From TMED14 sp002167805 (lineage in GTDB: Bacteria; Bacteroidota; Bacteroidia; Flavobacteriales; Schleiferiaceae): a DNA stretch of 27,291 bases. Under the pieces are notes generated by a model. That model saw nothing but the letters and a program-made list of their open reading frames with translations. It was not told where the DNA came from and did not search any database. The DNA lies in NCBI GenBank assembly GCA_965655795.1, contig CBFHHY010000014.1, forward strand, positions 1-27,291, read 5' to 3'. A program made the position numbers and the translations under genes. Shown here piece after piece: positions 16,142 to 24,976 of the stretch (position 1 is the stretch's first letter; every line of letters starts with the position of its first letter).

Positions 16142-16846
16142 ATGCCCAAATCAAAATCCCAGATTCAAAAGTTTACTGAGAGTACAGCTCTAGATATCCT
16201 AGGAGTAGGAATTGTAATAAGCGTGTCCTTGGCACTTGGTTTTCACAAGACCGTTATTAATGGCTTACCCATAGGAATCATGTCTGTCGCAGGTGCAGGG
16301 TTTTCAATGTTAGCTACTCGGCTTGTCACCAAAAGAAACAATATCGGGAATCTAATAGGCGTAATGGCAACAATTAATTCTGCTTTGGTGGATTATTATC
16401 TCGGAAATCAAGCGGCCTTCTTAACATACCCAGTATCATTTTTTGGGCTCATTGCCAGTTATTTTTTTTGGAAGCGCAAAGGAAACAAAGTCCCAAGAGG
16501 TTTTGATAAATGGTATTTCATAAATATTGCATTTGCGTTCTCATTGGCCTTCTTGTTAAACTACATAGGATTTTCAGGATTTCTAGCGCATGAAATTCGA
16601 ACGGAAGACACAATTAAATTTTGGATAACCGCTATCATCACGGGCCTTAGCTTTTCAGGGACCTTAAATATGCCCCGTATGTATGCAGATACATGGGCGT
16701 TTTATGAGGTTTATAATGGATTAAAAATTTATCAGAATATTCTCTTTGGAAATGTTGCCTACGTTGCAAAATATATATTCTATCTATTCAATGCCCTTTT
16801 GGGTTGGGTCGTTTGGCACCAGGTGAGAAAAAAAGAAACAGTTTAG
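16142..16846 (+). CDS. Multi-pass membrane protein, PnuC-like (possible nicotinamide riboside transporter)
   Basis: This 234-residue inner-membrane protein has about seven hydrophobic segments. Length, segment number and two regions resemble PnuC vitamin transporters: IGNLIGVMATINSALVDYYL followed by a Tyr/Trp-rich helix (ASYFFWKRKG), and the C-terminal MYADTWAFYEVYNG region ending in FYLFNALLGWVVW and a basic tail. PnuC proteins carry nicotinamide riboside or related vitamins by facilitated diffusion. The resemblance is by eye only and could reflect another small membrane family. It is in the dapB operon with a 3-base gap. In many relatives the gene after dapB is signal peptidase lepB; no SPase motif is seen here. 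Confidence 0.5.
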   Translation: MPKSKSQIQKFTESTALDILGVGIVISVSLALGFHKTVINGLPIGIMSVAGAGFSMLATRLVTKRNNIGNLIGVMATINSALVDYYLGNQAAFLTYPVSFFGLIASYFFWKRKGNKVPRGFDKWYFINIAFAFSLAFLLNYIGFSGFLAHEIRTEDTIKFWITAIITGLSFSGTLNMPRMYADTWAFYEVYNGLKIYQNILFGNVAYVAKYIFYLFNALLGWVVWHQVRKKETV

Positions 16847-16889
16847 ACTGATTCTTTATTAGCACTAAGGCAGCTCGAAGTAGTTAGCT

Positions 16890-17552
16890 GTGTCTAACTT
16901 TAGTAATGTGAAAGGTCTTTGCTTAATTTTTTTTTTAGCTTACTTATCCGCTTATTCTCAACCTATGTTAGAGAGTGGGAAAACTCTGGATTTAAACAGT
17001 GAATTTCTTGAGCTTTCAATTTTAAGCAATGCCACGGGCCCAAAATCAACCTCTCAATATTCTCAAGCACAACTTCAAAGGCAATTTGGAATGGGTAAAA
17101 AATTTGAGTGGAGATATGCTGTAGCTTCAGCTCAATCCCCATTTGAAATTGATTTTTCTCTTCTTGCAGGCCTACAATATGAATTTTATCGTAAAATGAA
17201 TTGGTCTTCCAGCATAGCAGGTACGATATCTTACATGCGGGGAAATCAAATAATTCCGCAAAATAAGCTCTGGATTGCTGTAAGTAATTTTTCAGAGCAA
17301 GGCATTGAAACGAATATCAATTTTGGGTTTTGTCAGAACACATTATCCCAACCGATTCAGCCATTTGCGGCAGCTGGCTGGATTGTCCCCGTAAGAAAAA
17401 AGCTTATTCATTTTGAGACATACTTTCAACCTGCTGGAAACTCAGCGATACAAATCGGCATAGACTTATCAAAAAGTGATTACCAAACATTATTTATGAT
17501 TGGTCATGGTTTCTCTGGTCCTGCTTTTTTATCCGTTGTGAGGGCCCTTTAA
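16890..17552 (+). CDS. Unknown secreted, beta-rich protein
   Basis: I do not recognise this 220-residue protein. It begins with GTG at 16890 (a second in-frame GTG at 16908 is possible). The signal peptide is VKGLCLIFFLAYLSAYSQ. The rest alternates hydrophobic and polar residues in strand-like patterns (FEIDFSLLAGLQYEFY, ETNINFGFCQ, AIQIGIDLS), which would suit a small outer-membrane beta-barrel or a soluble beta-sandwich. The final residues are not aromatic, so a barrel is not assured. It lies 43 bases after the PnuC-like gene on the same strand and may belong to the dapB operon. It ends 5 bases before the convergent coaE stop. Confidence 0.6.
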   Translation: MSNFSNVKGLCLIFFLAYLSAYSQPMLESGKTLDLNSEFLELSILSNATGPKSTSQYSQAQLQRQFGMGKKFEWRYAVASAQSPFEIDFSLLAGLQYEFYRKMNWSSSIAGTISYMRGNQIIPQNKLWIAVSNFSEQGIETNINFGFCQNTLSQPIQPFAAAGWIVPVRKKLIHFETYFQPAGNSAIQIGIDLSKSDYQTLFMIGHGFSGPAFLSVVRAL

Positions 17553-17557
17553 GTTTA

Positions 17558-18163
17558 TCAAGAAAATCGTTCAAGAAGAGCTTCATGAAGAAAATTAACT
17601 TGATCTCTTAACCCTTTTAGATCTATGTCATTTTCAATAATATAGTCTCTTTCAGTAAGCATAGAACGCTTCTGCGCTTGAGGCATTTGTTTGGACATTC
17701 TCTGCCGAATTTCATCAACGGATAAATCACTGCGTTTCTGGACTCGGGCAATTCTATTTTCTTCTTGAGCTTCTACCAATATAATTGAATCACAATTTTT
17801 GTACGAACCTGATTCAAACAATATGGCTGCTTCTCGAACCACATAGATACTCTTTTGTTTTGAGTGCCACTCAACAAAATCTCTATGTACCGCTGGATGA
17901 ACAATGGCATTGATTCTATTTGTTGCCTCAGGAGTTGAAAACGCCCTTTTTGCAAGCTCTCTGCGTTGGAGAATGCCATCGATGTAAATACCTTCACCAA
18001 ATTCATTCTCTATCATTTTTTTTAAATCAATATCCTCAACCAAAAGCCTCTTGGCGGAGTCATCTGCAAAATAGATAGGAACACCATTTTCTTGTAGAAT
18101 TTCAGCAACTGTTGATTTACCGCTTCCCATAGACCCTGTCAGACCAACATGATAACTCTTCAT
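17558..18163 (-). CDS. coaE: Dephospho-CoA kinase
   Basis: This enzyme carries out the last step of coenzyme A synthesis, phosphorylating the 3'-hydroxyl of dephospho-CoA with ATP in the cytoplasm. It has 201 residues, normal for CoaE. The Walker A loop is GLTGSMGSGKST (8-19), and FADDSAKRLL carries the conserved Asp of the substrate region. HPAVHRDF and the lid-like region ARVQKRSDLS with conserved arginines follow. The ATG at 18163 lies only 5 bases after a full TAnnTTTG box, suggesting a leaderless mRNA. It is convergent with the unknown gene ending at 17552 and downstream of the CotH-like gene on the same strand. Confidence 0.95.
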   Translation of the reverse strand: MKSYHVGLTGSMGSGKSTVAEILQENGVPIYFADDSAKRLLVEDIDLKKMIENEFGEGIYIDGILQRRELAKRAFSTPEATNRINAIVHPAVHRDFVEWHSKQKSIYVVREAAILFESGSYKNCDSIILVEAQEENRIARVQKRSDLSVDEIRQRMSKQMPQAQKRSMLTERDYIIENDIDLKGLRDQVNFLHEALLERFS

Positions 18164-18168
18164 AAAAG

Positions 18169-18176
18169 CAAATTTA
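18169..18176 (-). promoter_or_regulatory. -7 promoter box of coaE
   Basis: TAAATTTG on the minus strand, a full TAnnTTTG match, ends 5 bases before the coaE ATG. If used, transcription starts at or next to the start codon. Confidence 0.6.
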
Positions 18177-18247
18177 GATTATTGAGACGGAGATTTAAAT
18201 TATTCTACAAGTATTTTCGAGAAAATATACAGCGTTTTATGCCGGCT

Positions 18248-19924
18248 TCAGAGAACGATAAATCTCGAAGTAATGAATTTCATATTCGGTAACTGAATGG
18301 ATATGAAATAAACTCCAGGAACCAGATGTAAACTCTCAACCCTTGAAAGGTTATTTCTATTGGAATTAACATATCTCGTGTAGGATGAAATCACCCTTCC
18401 CCTTGAGTCCGAAATTTTTATGGACACCAGACCTCCCTCGCGAATGAATAAATCAAAAGTCTGAATTCCTGACAATCCCGGGTTTGGCGAAATTATTAGC
18501 ATCGGGTCCGAATCAAAATTGACTACAGAATCTACCGGGTCAACTTGAGCAACACAGTTTTGCCCTAACGGAAGGTTTTCATCTAACCATTCCCAGCGGT
18601 CAAGAATAAACTCTCTAAGTAAATTCAACTCCTGCTCATAACTTGTTGCGATAGGATCCGGATAGACCCATAATTGTTGTCCAAAAATGGGCCATCTATT
18701 AAAATGGCGTGAACGAGCTTCCTGCGTTTCTTGAGAATATGAAGATATTTTTTGCAAAACTCTCGATTCACTCCAAACCGAGGTTCGGAGATTTTGCCAT
18801 CTGCAGCCCACCTCATTTCGAAAGAGACTATCCGTCATTAAACGACTCCACCAAAATGGGACTGGCCACTGACCTGCGGGGCATATTTGCTCAAACTCAA
18901 ACGCAAAACCTTCTGGAGAGTCAGCATCACAAAAATTTGCATTTCCAAAAGCCAAGTCAAAATCCCAAACGGGCCCTGCATGGATCTTTCCATCTTTATC
19001 TTTTCTATCCTTATGGAAATAAGTAGATATTCGATAAGCATCAACATTGCGGTTGATTTCATTCACAAGCATGAAATCAATGAATGAAGACGTATTAATA
19101 AATCTACGATAACCTAAAATAGAGTCCTGAAAATTCTCAGATGCAAGAGCTATTTCCATGCTATCAACAAAAGAGGTGATATAATCTCTTTGCGCATTTG
19201 TAATCTTATTACTTTTTGGATAAACTCCTTGGAAACTAACTGAACTTCCCGCTCGATTGGGATAAAAGAAATTCGAGGGAAAACTTGACGTCCATGAAAA
19301 ATCTTCAGAGCTTTGCTTGTCTATCTTGAAAATGTAACCTCCAGACAAATCGATACCTTGATTTTCATCAATGTCAAGTTTTTTAATGTTTACCCTACCC
19401 GAATCTCTTTTTATTTTTTCAACCATCACATAAATACCGAAATACTCAGAATTGATCCATACTTCGACAAATTGAGTTTTAGGCGCCCACCTGCCAGTTT
19501 CTCTAGCTAAATCATAAGTCAATACATTTCTCATTAGGGATTTATCGAAGAAGGTTGCGTATAAAACCCAATCTGATTCAACTGAAAAATCAAATAATGA
19601 AACTTCTCTATCGCTTCCGTCAGAATTTCGAGTTTCAACCGTCATCGATTTCATTGGAAACATTTGTGAACTTTGTCCACGATACTCAACACCGATAAAT
19701 CCCTGATCATGAGGGGGTTGATTTAACGTATTCCTTGTCCCATCAGAATTCCAAAAAATTGTCCATTGAGCCTGAACCTTCGGCTCATCAACGATGGTAT
19801 TTCCCATTGTAAAAATACTTACAATCGGAATATCACTGTTCCAATTCAAAGGCTGAGCATTAGAACCGATACAAACACAGACAAAAGAGCAATATGAAAA
19901 AAAAAGTCTGCTTAATTGTTTCAA
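18248..19924 (-). CDS. Secreted CotH-kinase-family protein with T9SS sorting domain
   Basis: About 558 residues from a TTG at 19924, which opens a good signal peptide (KQLSRLFFSYCSFVCVCIGS, then NAQ). The frame stays open to 20074, but that start is also TTG and the extra 50 residues look like translated AT-rich DNA. No in-frame ATG precedes the mature domain. The central 350 residues match the CotH family: IGVEYRGQSSQMFPMKSMTV, DWVLYATFFDKSLMRN, YVMVEKIKRD and the hallmark GPVWDFDLAFGN. Some CotH members are atypical protein kinases and others are structural coat or adhesin proteins. A C-terminal T9SS sorting domain starts near IISPNPGLSGIQTF and ends RFIVL. It is divergently placed beside the SusC operon, so a link to glycan use is possible but unproven. 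Confidence 0.85.
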   Translation of the reverse strand: MKQLSRLFFSYCSFVCVCIGSNAQPLNWNSDIPIVSIFTMGNTIVDEPKVQAQWTIFWNSDGTRNTLNQPPHDQGFIGVEYRGQSSQMFPMKSMTVETRNSDGSDREVSLFDFSVESDWVLYATFFDKSLMRNVLTYDLARETGRWAPKTQFVEVWINSEYFGIYVMVEKIKRDSGRVNIKKLDIDENQGIDLSGGYIFKIDKQSSEDFSWTSSFPSNFFYPNRAGSSVSFQGVYPKSNKITNAQRDYITSFVDSMEIALASENFQDSILGYRRFINTSSFIDFMLVNEINRNVDAYRISTYFHKDRKDKDGKIHAGPVWDFDLAFGNANFCDADSPEGFAFEFEQICPAGQWPVPFWWSRLMTDSLFRNEVGCRWQNLRTSVWSESRVLQKISSYSQETQEARSRHFNRWPIFGQQLWVYPDPIATSYEQELNLLREFILDRWEWLDENLPLGQNCVAQVDPVDSVVNFDSDPMLIISPNPGLSGIQTFDLFIREGGLVSIKISDSRGRVISSYTRYVNSNRNNLSRVESLHLVPGVYFISIQLPNMKFITSRFIVL

Positions 19925-20300
19925 ATTAAAAGCATCGTAAAAACGAAAAACATTCGAGCTCAAGATTTCATTTATTTTGATAATAAGGCGTAAATATAAA
20001 AAATCGAAAAGACGACAACGACAGTAAAGGTTATAAAAAGTCAATTTGAAATAGACCAAAAAAATGAATACCAAAAAAAAAAATTATACAATAGTCAAGA
20101 AAATCAAAAACTGTTTTAGGTTACTAAATTGTTAATAAATAATCAATAAATACGGACTAAGTGTTTAAATGACACTAAGATCAAATTGTTACATACAAGT
20201 ATTTCATATGAGTCAAAACGTAGACTCCTGTTGAAAAAAACCACAAATAGTTAGAACTACTTTAAGTGAAATTTGTACCTTAGCTTTAATTATTGTACTT
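19925..20300. promoter_or_regulatory. Divergent intergenic region between the CotH-like gene and the SusC operon
   Basis: The region is AT-rich, with a run of eleven A at 20073-20083. On the minus strand TATATTTA (19991-19998) is one base off TAnnTTTG and could drive the CotH-like gene. On the plus strand TACCTTAG (20276-20283) is one base off and lies 17 bases before the SusC ATG. No operator, riboswitch or clear inverted repeat is recognised, and no regulatory gene is present beside it. Confidence 0.45.
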
Positions 20301-23300
20301 ATGACTATTACTAAACTACTCCGTAAACCAACCCTATCTGCATTATTTGTTTTGATTGGCTTCATATCAAATGCTCAAGTCAATGGAACCGTCAAGGATG
20401 CCGCTTCAGGCGAACCCTTACCTTCAGTTTCTGTAAAAATTAAAGGAACAGATCAGGCAACTATTTCAAACTTCGATGGGATCTTTAAATCTCCAGCTAA
20501 ACCGAATTCCACATTGGTATTTAGCTCACTAGGTTATTTATCGAAAGAAATCTTAATTAACAAACCCAATCAACAATTACTTGTCCTTCTTGAAGAGGAT
20601 AAAGAAGGAAATGAATTAGAGGAAGTAGTTGTTATCGGATTTGGAACACAAAAAAAGAGCAATGTAACCGGGGCAATTTCCTCAGTAAAAGCAAAAGATC
20701 TTGAAAATATGGCATTGCCCAGAGTGGAGCAAGCTTTGCAAGGTCGTACCTCAGGAGTTGTTGTAGTTCAGGGTTCTGGTCAGCCAGGATCGGGTTCTGT
20801 AGTTCGGATTCGCGGAACGTCTTCTATTAATGGATCAGATCCCTTGTATGTAGTCGATGGAGTTATAATCGGTGGAGGAATTGATTTCCTTAACCCAAAT
20901 GACATTGCGTCTATTGAAGTATTAAAAGATGCTGCTTCTGCAGCTATATACGGTGCAAGATCCGCAAATGGAGTTGTAATTGTTACCACAAAAAATGGAG
21001 CAGGAATGAAAAACATGGAAGTTTCCGTAAATCGATACACTGGTGTTCAAAACCCGTGGAAAAAAGTTCCTGTTTTGAATTCGACGCAATATGCAATGAT
21101 TCAGAATGAAATGAATGTCGCTGCAGGACTCCCTGCTCCCTACAGTAATGTTCAGGATCTCGGCGTTGGAACCAATTGGCAAGATGAAGTGTTCAATCCC
21201 AATGCTCAAATTAATACAACCGATGTATCTATTTCTGGCGGACATTCCAAAGGGTCTTACTTCGCATCCGTTTCCAATTTCGAGCAAGATGGAATTGTGG
21301 CTCCAGGAGCATCAAATTACAAGAGATTTTCGGCTCGATTGAATACCGTAACTAACGTAAACAGCAGATTTAAAGTCGGATGGAATGCAACTTACACTCA
21401 CAATGAATCTCGTGGGGTTTCTGAAAATTCAGAATTTGGATCTCCTCTTGGACGTGCTCTTAATATTGACCCGCTTACTCCTGTATACGAAACAGACTTA
21501 AATGCATTATCTCAAGCGCCATACACGGTTGCTGGGCAACTAAGACATAACCTTGTTGAAGGACCAGGTGGTTACTTTGCCATCTCTCCAAGAGTAACGA
21601 GTGAAATCGTGAATCCTGTTGCCAGTTTTCAGAATGCCGACGGATTCGGATGGGCAGATAAATTTGTAAATAGCACCTTCGCAGAGTATAAGATAACAGA
21701 TCGCTTAAAAATTCGTTCTTCAATTGGAATTGACTTGGCCTTTTGGGGAGGACAGAATTTCACTCAGCCATTCTACTTAAATGCCACAAACTACCTAGAT
21801 ACCAATAATGTAAGCATGGACTTTAATCGCGGGTTTACGTGGATTTGGGATAATTCAATCTCTTATGATTGGACTATTGGAGAACATGCCTTTGACATAA
21901 TCGCAGGACACTCCGCACAAGAAGTCAACGGGAAGTACATGAGCGGAAGCAAAATGGATGTTCCAACTCAAATTGCTGATGACGCAACCATTGATTACGC
22001 TAGAAATATAGAATCCATGCAAGTTGGAGGAGGAAAATGGGAGCGTTATGCCATTGAATCGTATTTCACCCGTTTGAACTACAACTACCAAGACAAATAT
22101 GTTGCAACGGCAATCATTAGAGCAGATGCTTCAGTTCGCTTTGGCCCTAATTTCAGATGGGGATATTTCCCGTCAGTCTCAGCGGGTTGGAATCTGCACA
22201 ACGAAGACTTTTGGAGCGATGATTCAAAAATTCAAACATTGAAGATTAGAGGTGGCTATGGATTAAATGGTAGTGATGCCGCAGGATCTCTAGAATTTGA
22301 ATCAACAATCTCTGGAGGAAGAGCATATACCTTTGGATATGGAGAACGTATAATTAACGGAACATCTCCTTCCCAAATTTCCAATCCTGATCTAAGATGG
22401 GAAAGTGTTTCTCAGGGCAACTTGGGTATTGATGCAACATTCTTCAAGAATTTCCGAGCTACAATCGATATTTTCCGCAGACAGACTAATGGAATGAAGA
22501 TTCGACCTACTCTTCCGGATTACATCGGGAACGAAGCATCTACTGCCAATATTGGTGTTATGCTTAACCAAGGAGTAGAACTCGAATTTGGTTGGGCCAA
22601 AACATTTGCTAACGAGCTTTATTTAAACTTCAGTGGTAATGTGAGTTTCTTGCAAAATAAAGTAGTATTAATTGGTAACGAAAGTGGATTCCTTCAAGGC
22701 GCGGGATGGGGACCTCAAGGTCTTCAAATCACCCGAACAACTGAAGGTTTGCCCATTGGATACATATATGGATATCAAACAGACGGAGTCTTCCAAAACC
22801 AAGGAGAAATTAGTGCATATACTTTCACAGACAGTTTAGGTGTATCTAGCCTTGTTCAGCCGGATGCAGTTCCTGGTGATTTTAAATTTAATGATGTGAA
22901 TGGAGACGGCGTAATAAATGCAGACGACAGGACATTAATTGGAAACCCAACACCAGATTTCACTTTTGGACTTACAGCAAATGCAGCCTATAAAGGATGG
23001 GACATTTCTGTATTCCTTCAAGGAATGGCTGGCAATGATATATTTAATGCAACACGGCGTTATGATTTACCCACCTCCAACATGCCATCTTGGGCACTAA
23101 ATCGATGGACTGGTGAAGGTTCCACTAATGAATATCCCCGTCTCACAATGAGTGATGTCAATAGAAACTATGCTCGGTCTTCGGACTTCTATGTCGAGGA
23201 CGGTAGCTTTATTCGAGTTAAAAACTTACAACTCGGTTATAATTTCAAAACTGCACTTCTTGATAAACTAGGGATAATCAAATGTCGAGCATATTATTCC

Positions 23301-23432
23301 GGAAACAATTTGCTCACTTTCACAGGCTACTCTGGATTTGATCCTGAAATCGGTTCTGGAGTGGGAATTGATCGTGGAATTTATCCTCAAGCCCGAACTC
23401 ATAGTATAGGTATTAACATTTCTTTTAAATAA
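20301..23432 (+). CDS. SusC/RagA-family TonB-linked outer-membrane glycan importer
   Basis: This 1043-residue outer-membrane receptor imports oligosaccharides with SusD as lid and energy from TonB. Order: signal peptide 1-25 (ends FISNAQ); carboxypeptidase-regulatory-like domain about 26-100 (VNGTVKDAASGEPLPSVSV); the ELEEVVVIGFGTQKKSNVTG segment with the plug start; plug domain with GRTSGVVVVQGSGQPGSG and RIRGTSSINGSDPLYVVDG; then a large beta-barrel. A calcium-loop motif DVNGDGVINADDR near residue 870 is standard in SusC. The C-terminus ends with aromatic Phe (HSIGINISFK, Phe next to last), as expected for barrel insertion. It is the first gene of the PUL, and SusD starts 5 bases after its stop. 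Confidence 0.95.
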   Translation: MTITKLLRKPTLSALFVLIGFISNAQVNGTVKDAASGEPLPSVSVKIKGTDQATISNFDGIFKSPAKPNSTLVFSSLGYLSKEILINKPNQQLLVLLEEDKEGNELEEVVVIGFGTQKKSNVTGAISSVKAKDLENMALPRVEQALQGRTSGVVVVQGSGQPGSGSVVRIRGTSSINGSDPLYVVDGVIIGGGIDFLNPNDIASIEVLKDAASAAIYGARSANGVVIVTTKNGAGMKNMEVSVNRYTGVQNPWKKVPVLNSTQYAMIQNEMNVAAGLPAPYSNVQDLGVGTNWQDEVFNPNAQINTTDVSISGGHSKGSYFASVSNFEQDGIVAPGASNYKRFSARLNTVTNVNSRFKVGWNATYTHNESRGVSENSEFGSPLGRALNIDPLTPVYETDLNALSQAPYTVAGQLRHNLVEGPGGYFAISPRVTSEIVNPVASFQNADGFGWADKFVNSTFAEYKITDRLKIRSSIGIDLAFWGGQNFTQPFYLNATNYLDTNNVSMDFNRGFTWIWDNSISYDWTIGEHAFDIIAGHSAQEVNGKYMSGSKMDVPTQIADDATIDYARNIESMQVGGGKWERYAIESYFTRLNYNYQDKYVATAIIRADASVRFGPNFRWGYFPSVSAGWNLHNEDFWSDDSKIQTLKIRGGYGLNGSDAAGSLEFESTISGGRAYTFGYGERIINGTSPSQISNPDLRWESVSQGNLGIDATFFKNFRATIDIFRRQTNGMKIRPTLPDYIGNEASTANIGVMLNQGVELEFGWAKTFANELYLNFSGNVSFLQNKVVLIGNESGFLQGAGWGPQGLQITRTTEGLPIGYIYGYQTDGVFQNQGEISAYTFTDSLGVSSLVQPDAVPGDFKFNDVNGDGVINADDRTLIGNPTPDFTFGLTANAAYKGWDISVFLQGMAGNDIFNATRRYDLPTSNMPSWALNRWTGEGSTNEYPRLTMSDVNRNYARSSDFYVEDGSFIRVKNLQLGYNFKTALLDKLGIIKCRAYYSGNNLLTFTGYSGFDPEIGSGVGIDRGIYPQARTHSIGINISFK

Positions 23433-23437
23433 GCATC

Positions 23438-24937
23438 ATGAATATTCGTTTAAAATATGCAATCGCATCCATAGCACTGAGCATTTCAATCGGCTCTTGT
23501 TCACGAGATTTTCTACACGTCGATCCTGTAGGCAGAACTCTCGAAGCCAATCACTATCAAAATCAAGAGCAAGCTTTTGAAGCCTTGGTTGCCATTTACG
23601 ACGTCCTTCAATGGAATGATCAAAATGGGTATATGATGGAACATTTATTAATGAATGTGGCTTCTGATGACACTTACGCAGGGGGTAGTGATGCTTCAGA
23701 TCAACCATCTTGGGTGGCTACAAATAATTTTTCCTTCGATGCCAATTTAGGTCCACATTCCGGTTTATGGAAAAAGGCCTACAGGGGTATTTTTAGAGCT
23801 AATTATTACATCCAATTAATAGATGAGGTTCCTGAAACATCTGAAGCTTTCAAAATCAGAACTAAGGCGGAAGCAAAATTCCTCAGGGCAAAATTCTATT
23901 TAGACTTAATGCGCTATTTCGGCAACGCTCCACTTATTACAGAGCCCCAAGGTGCAGATGATTATTTCAATTTAAATATACCTGGACCCAGTGGACTTAT
24001 GACACAGATTGCGACAGATTTAACTGATGCAATTACTGATCTCCCAGAAACAGTAAGTGGTAACGAAATGGGACGTGTGACAAAAAGTGCTGCTCAGGCT
24101 CTACTTGCCAGAGCTTACTTATTCTCAAATGATGCCACTAAAATGTCTGACGTTGCATCCCTTTGCGAAGACATTATAACCTCCAATTTATATTCTTTAG
24201 AGCCAAATTTTGCTGATATTTTCGACCGTCAACATGAATTCGGTGTGGAGTCAATTTTTGAGATAGCATATACAGAATCATCACTTCAAGGATGGTGGCA
24301 GTTTGGCTCTGGTGGCGGAGAAGGTAATGTCGGTACTCAATTCATTGGAATGCGTGATTACAATGGTCCAACATATGCCACAGGCTGGGGCTTTTGTCCA
24401 ATCAGCACGGAGTTAGTTGCAGCCATGTCAGCGGATCCAAGATTCACCCATACCGTAATCGATGCAGCTGCCCTTCAGGGAGCGTCATACACGGCGGGAT
24501 ATCAGAATACAGGTTACTTTATGAAAAAGTATGCTCCTATTTCTGCAAATGCTGCCCTCGATGGTGATGTGGCATTGAATTGGGGAACAAATACCCGAGT
24601 AATTAGATATGCGGATGTTTTGTTAATGGCTGCTGAAGCAAATGCCAGAACAAATTCCGAGTCGACAGCTCTTGGATATCTAAATCAAGTTCGAAACCGA
24701 GTGGGATTGCCTGCAAAAAGTTCCTCAGGAGCACAACTTATTGATGATATCATGGAAGAAAGAAGATTTGAGCTAGCCTGCGAAGGCCATCGGTTCCATG
24801 ATCTTGTAAGAACAGGTAAAGCTTCTGAGGTCTTAGGATCTCAAGGCTATCAGTCTCACAATAATTACTTTCCCATCCCACAGAATGAATTGGATGCAAG
24901 TAATGGAGCACTTACCCAAAACCCAGGATATAACTAG
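23438..24937 (+). CDS. SusD/RagB-family surface glycan-binding lipoprotein
   Basis: This 499-residue lipoprotein has its signal peptide ending in SIGSC (lipid-modified Cys about residue 22). It carries the SusD family pattern: TPR-like helices with EALVAIYDVL, IFRANYYIQLID, AEAKFLRAKFYLDLMRYFG then NAPLIT, the MGRVTKSAAQALLARAYLF helix, and a C-terminal half ending with VIRYADVLLMAAEANAR, NQVRNRVGLP, IMEERRFELACEGHRFHDLV and a terminal NPGYN. It binds glycan fragments and closes over SusC. Separated from SusC by 5 bases, it is certainly co-transcribed. Substrate is inferred only from the neighbouring GH16 enzyme. Confidence 0.95.
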   Translation: MNIRLKYAIASIALSISIGSCSRDFLHVDPVGRTLEANHYQNQEQAFEALVAIYDVLQWNDQNGYMMEHLLMNVASDDTYAGGSDASDQPSWVATNNFSFDANLGPHSGLWKKAYRGIFRANYYIQLIDEVPETSEAFKIRTKAEAKFLRAKFYLDLMRYFGNAPLITEPQGADDYFNLNIPGPSGLMTQIATDLTDAITDLPETVSGNEMGRVTKSAAQALLARAYLFSNDATKMSDVASLCEDIITSNLYSLEPNFADIFDRQHEFGVESIFEIAYTESSLQGWWQFGSGGGEGNVGTQFIGMRDYNGPTYATGWGFCPISTELVAAMSADPRFTHTVIDAAALQGASYTAGYQNTGYFMKKYAPISANAALDGDVALNWGTNTRVIRYADVLLMAAEANARTNSESTALGYLNQVRNRVGLPAKSSSGAQLIDDIMEERRFELACEGHRFHDLVRTGKASEVLGSQGYQSHNNYFPIPQNELDASNGALTQNPGYN

Positions 24938-24976
24938 TCAATAGATTTTTAACTTTTAATAATAAAAACAATCATA

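Noticed and set aside
18709..19026. Plus-strand open frame inside the CotH-like gene
   Set aside because: Antisense shadow; the CotH frame has strong family motifs throughout.
19925..20074. 50-residue N-terminal extension of the CotH-like protein
   Set aside because: It starts with TTG in a T-run, looks like translated AT-rich DNA and would bury the signal peptide internally.
20922..21287. Minus-strand 121-residue frame inside SusC
   Set aside because: Antisense shadow of a clearly coding SusC plug and barrel region.
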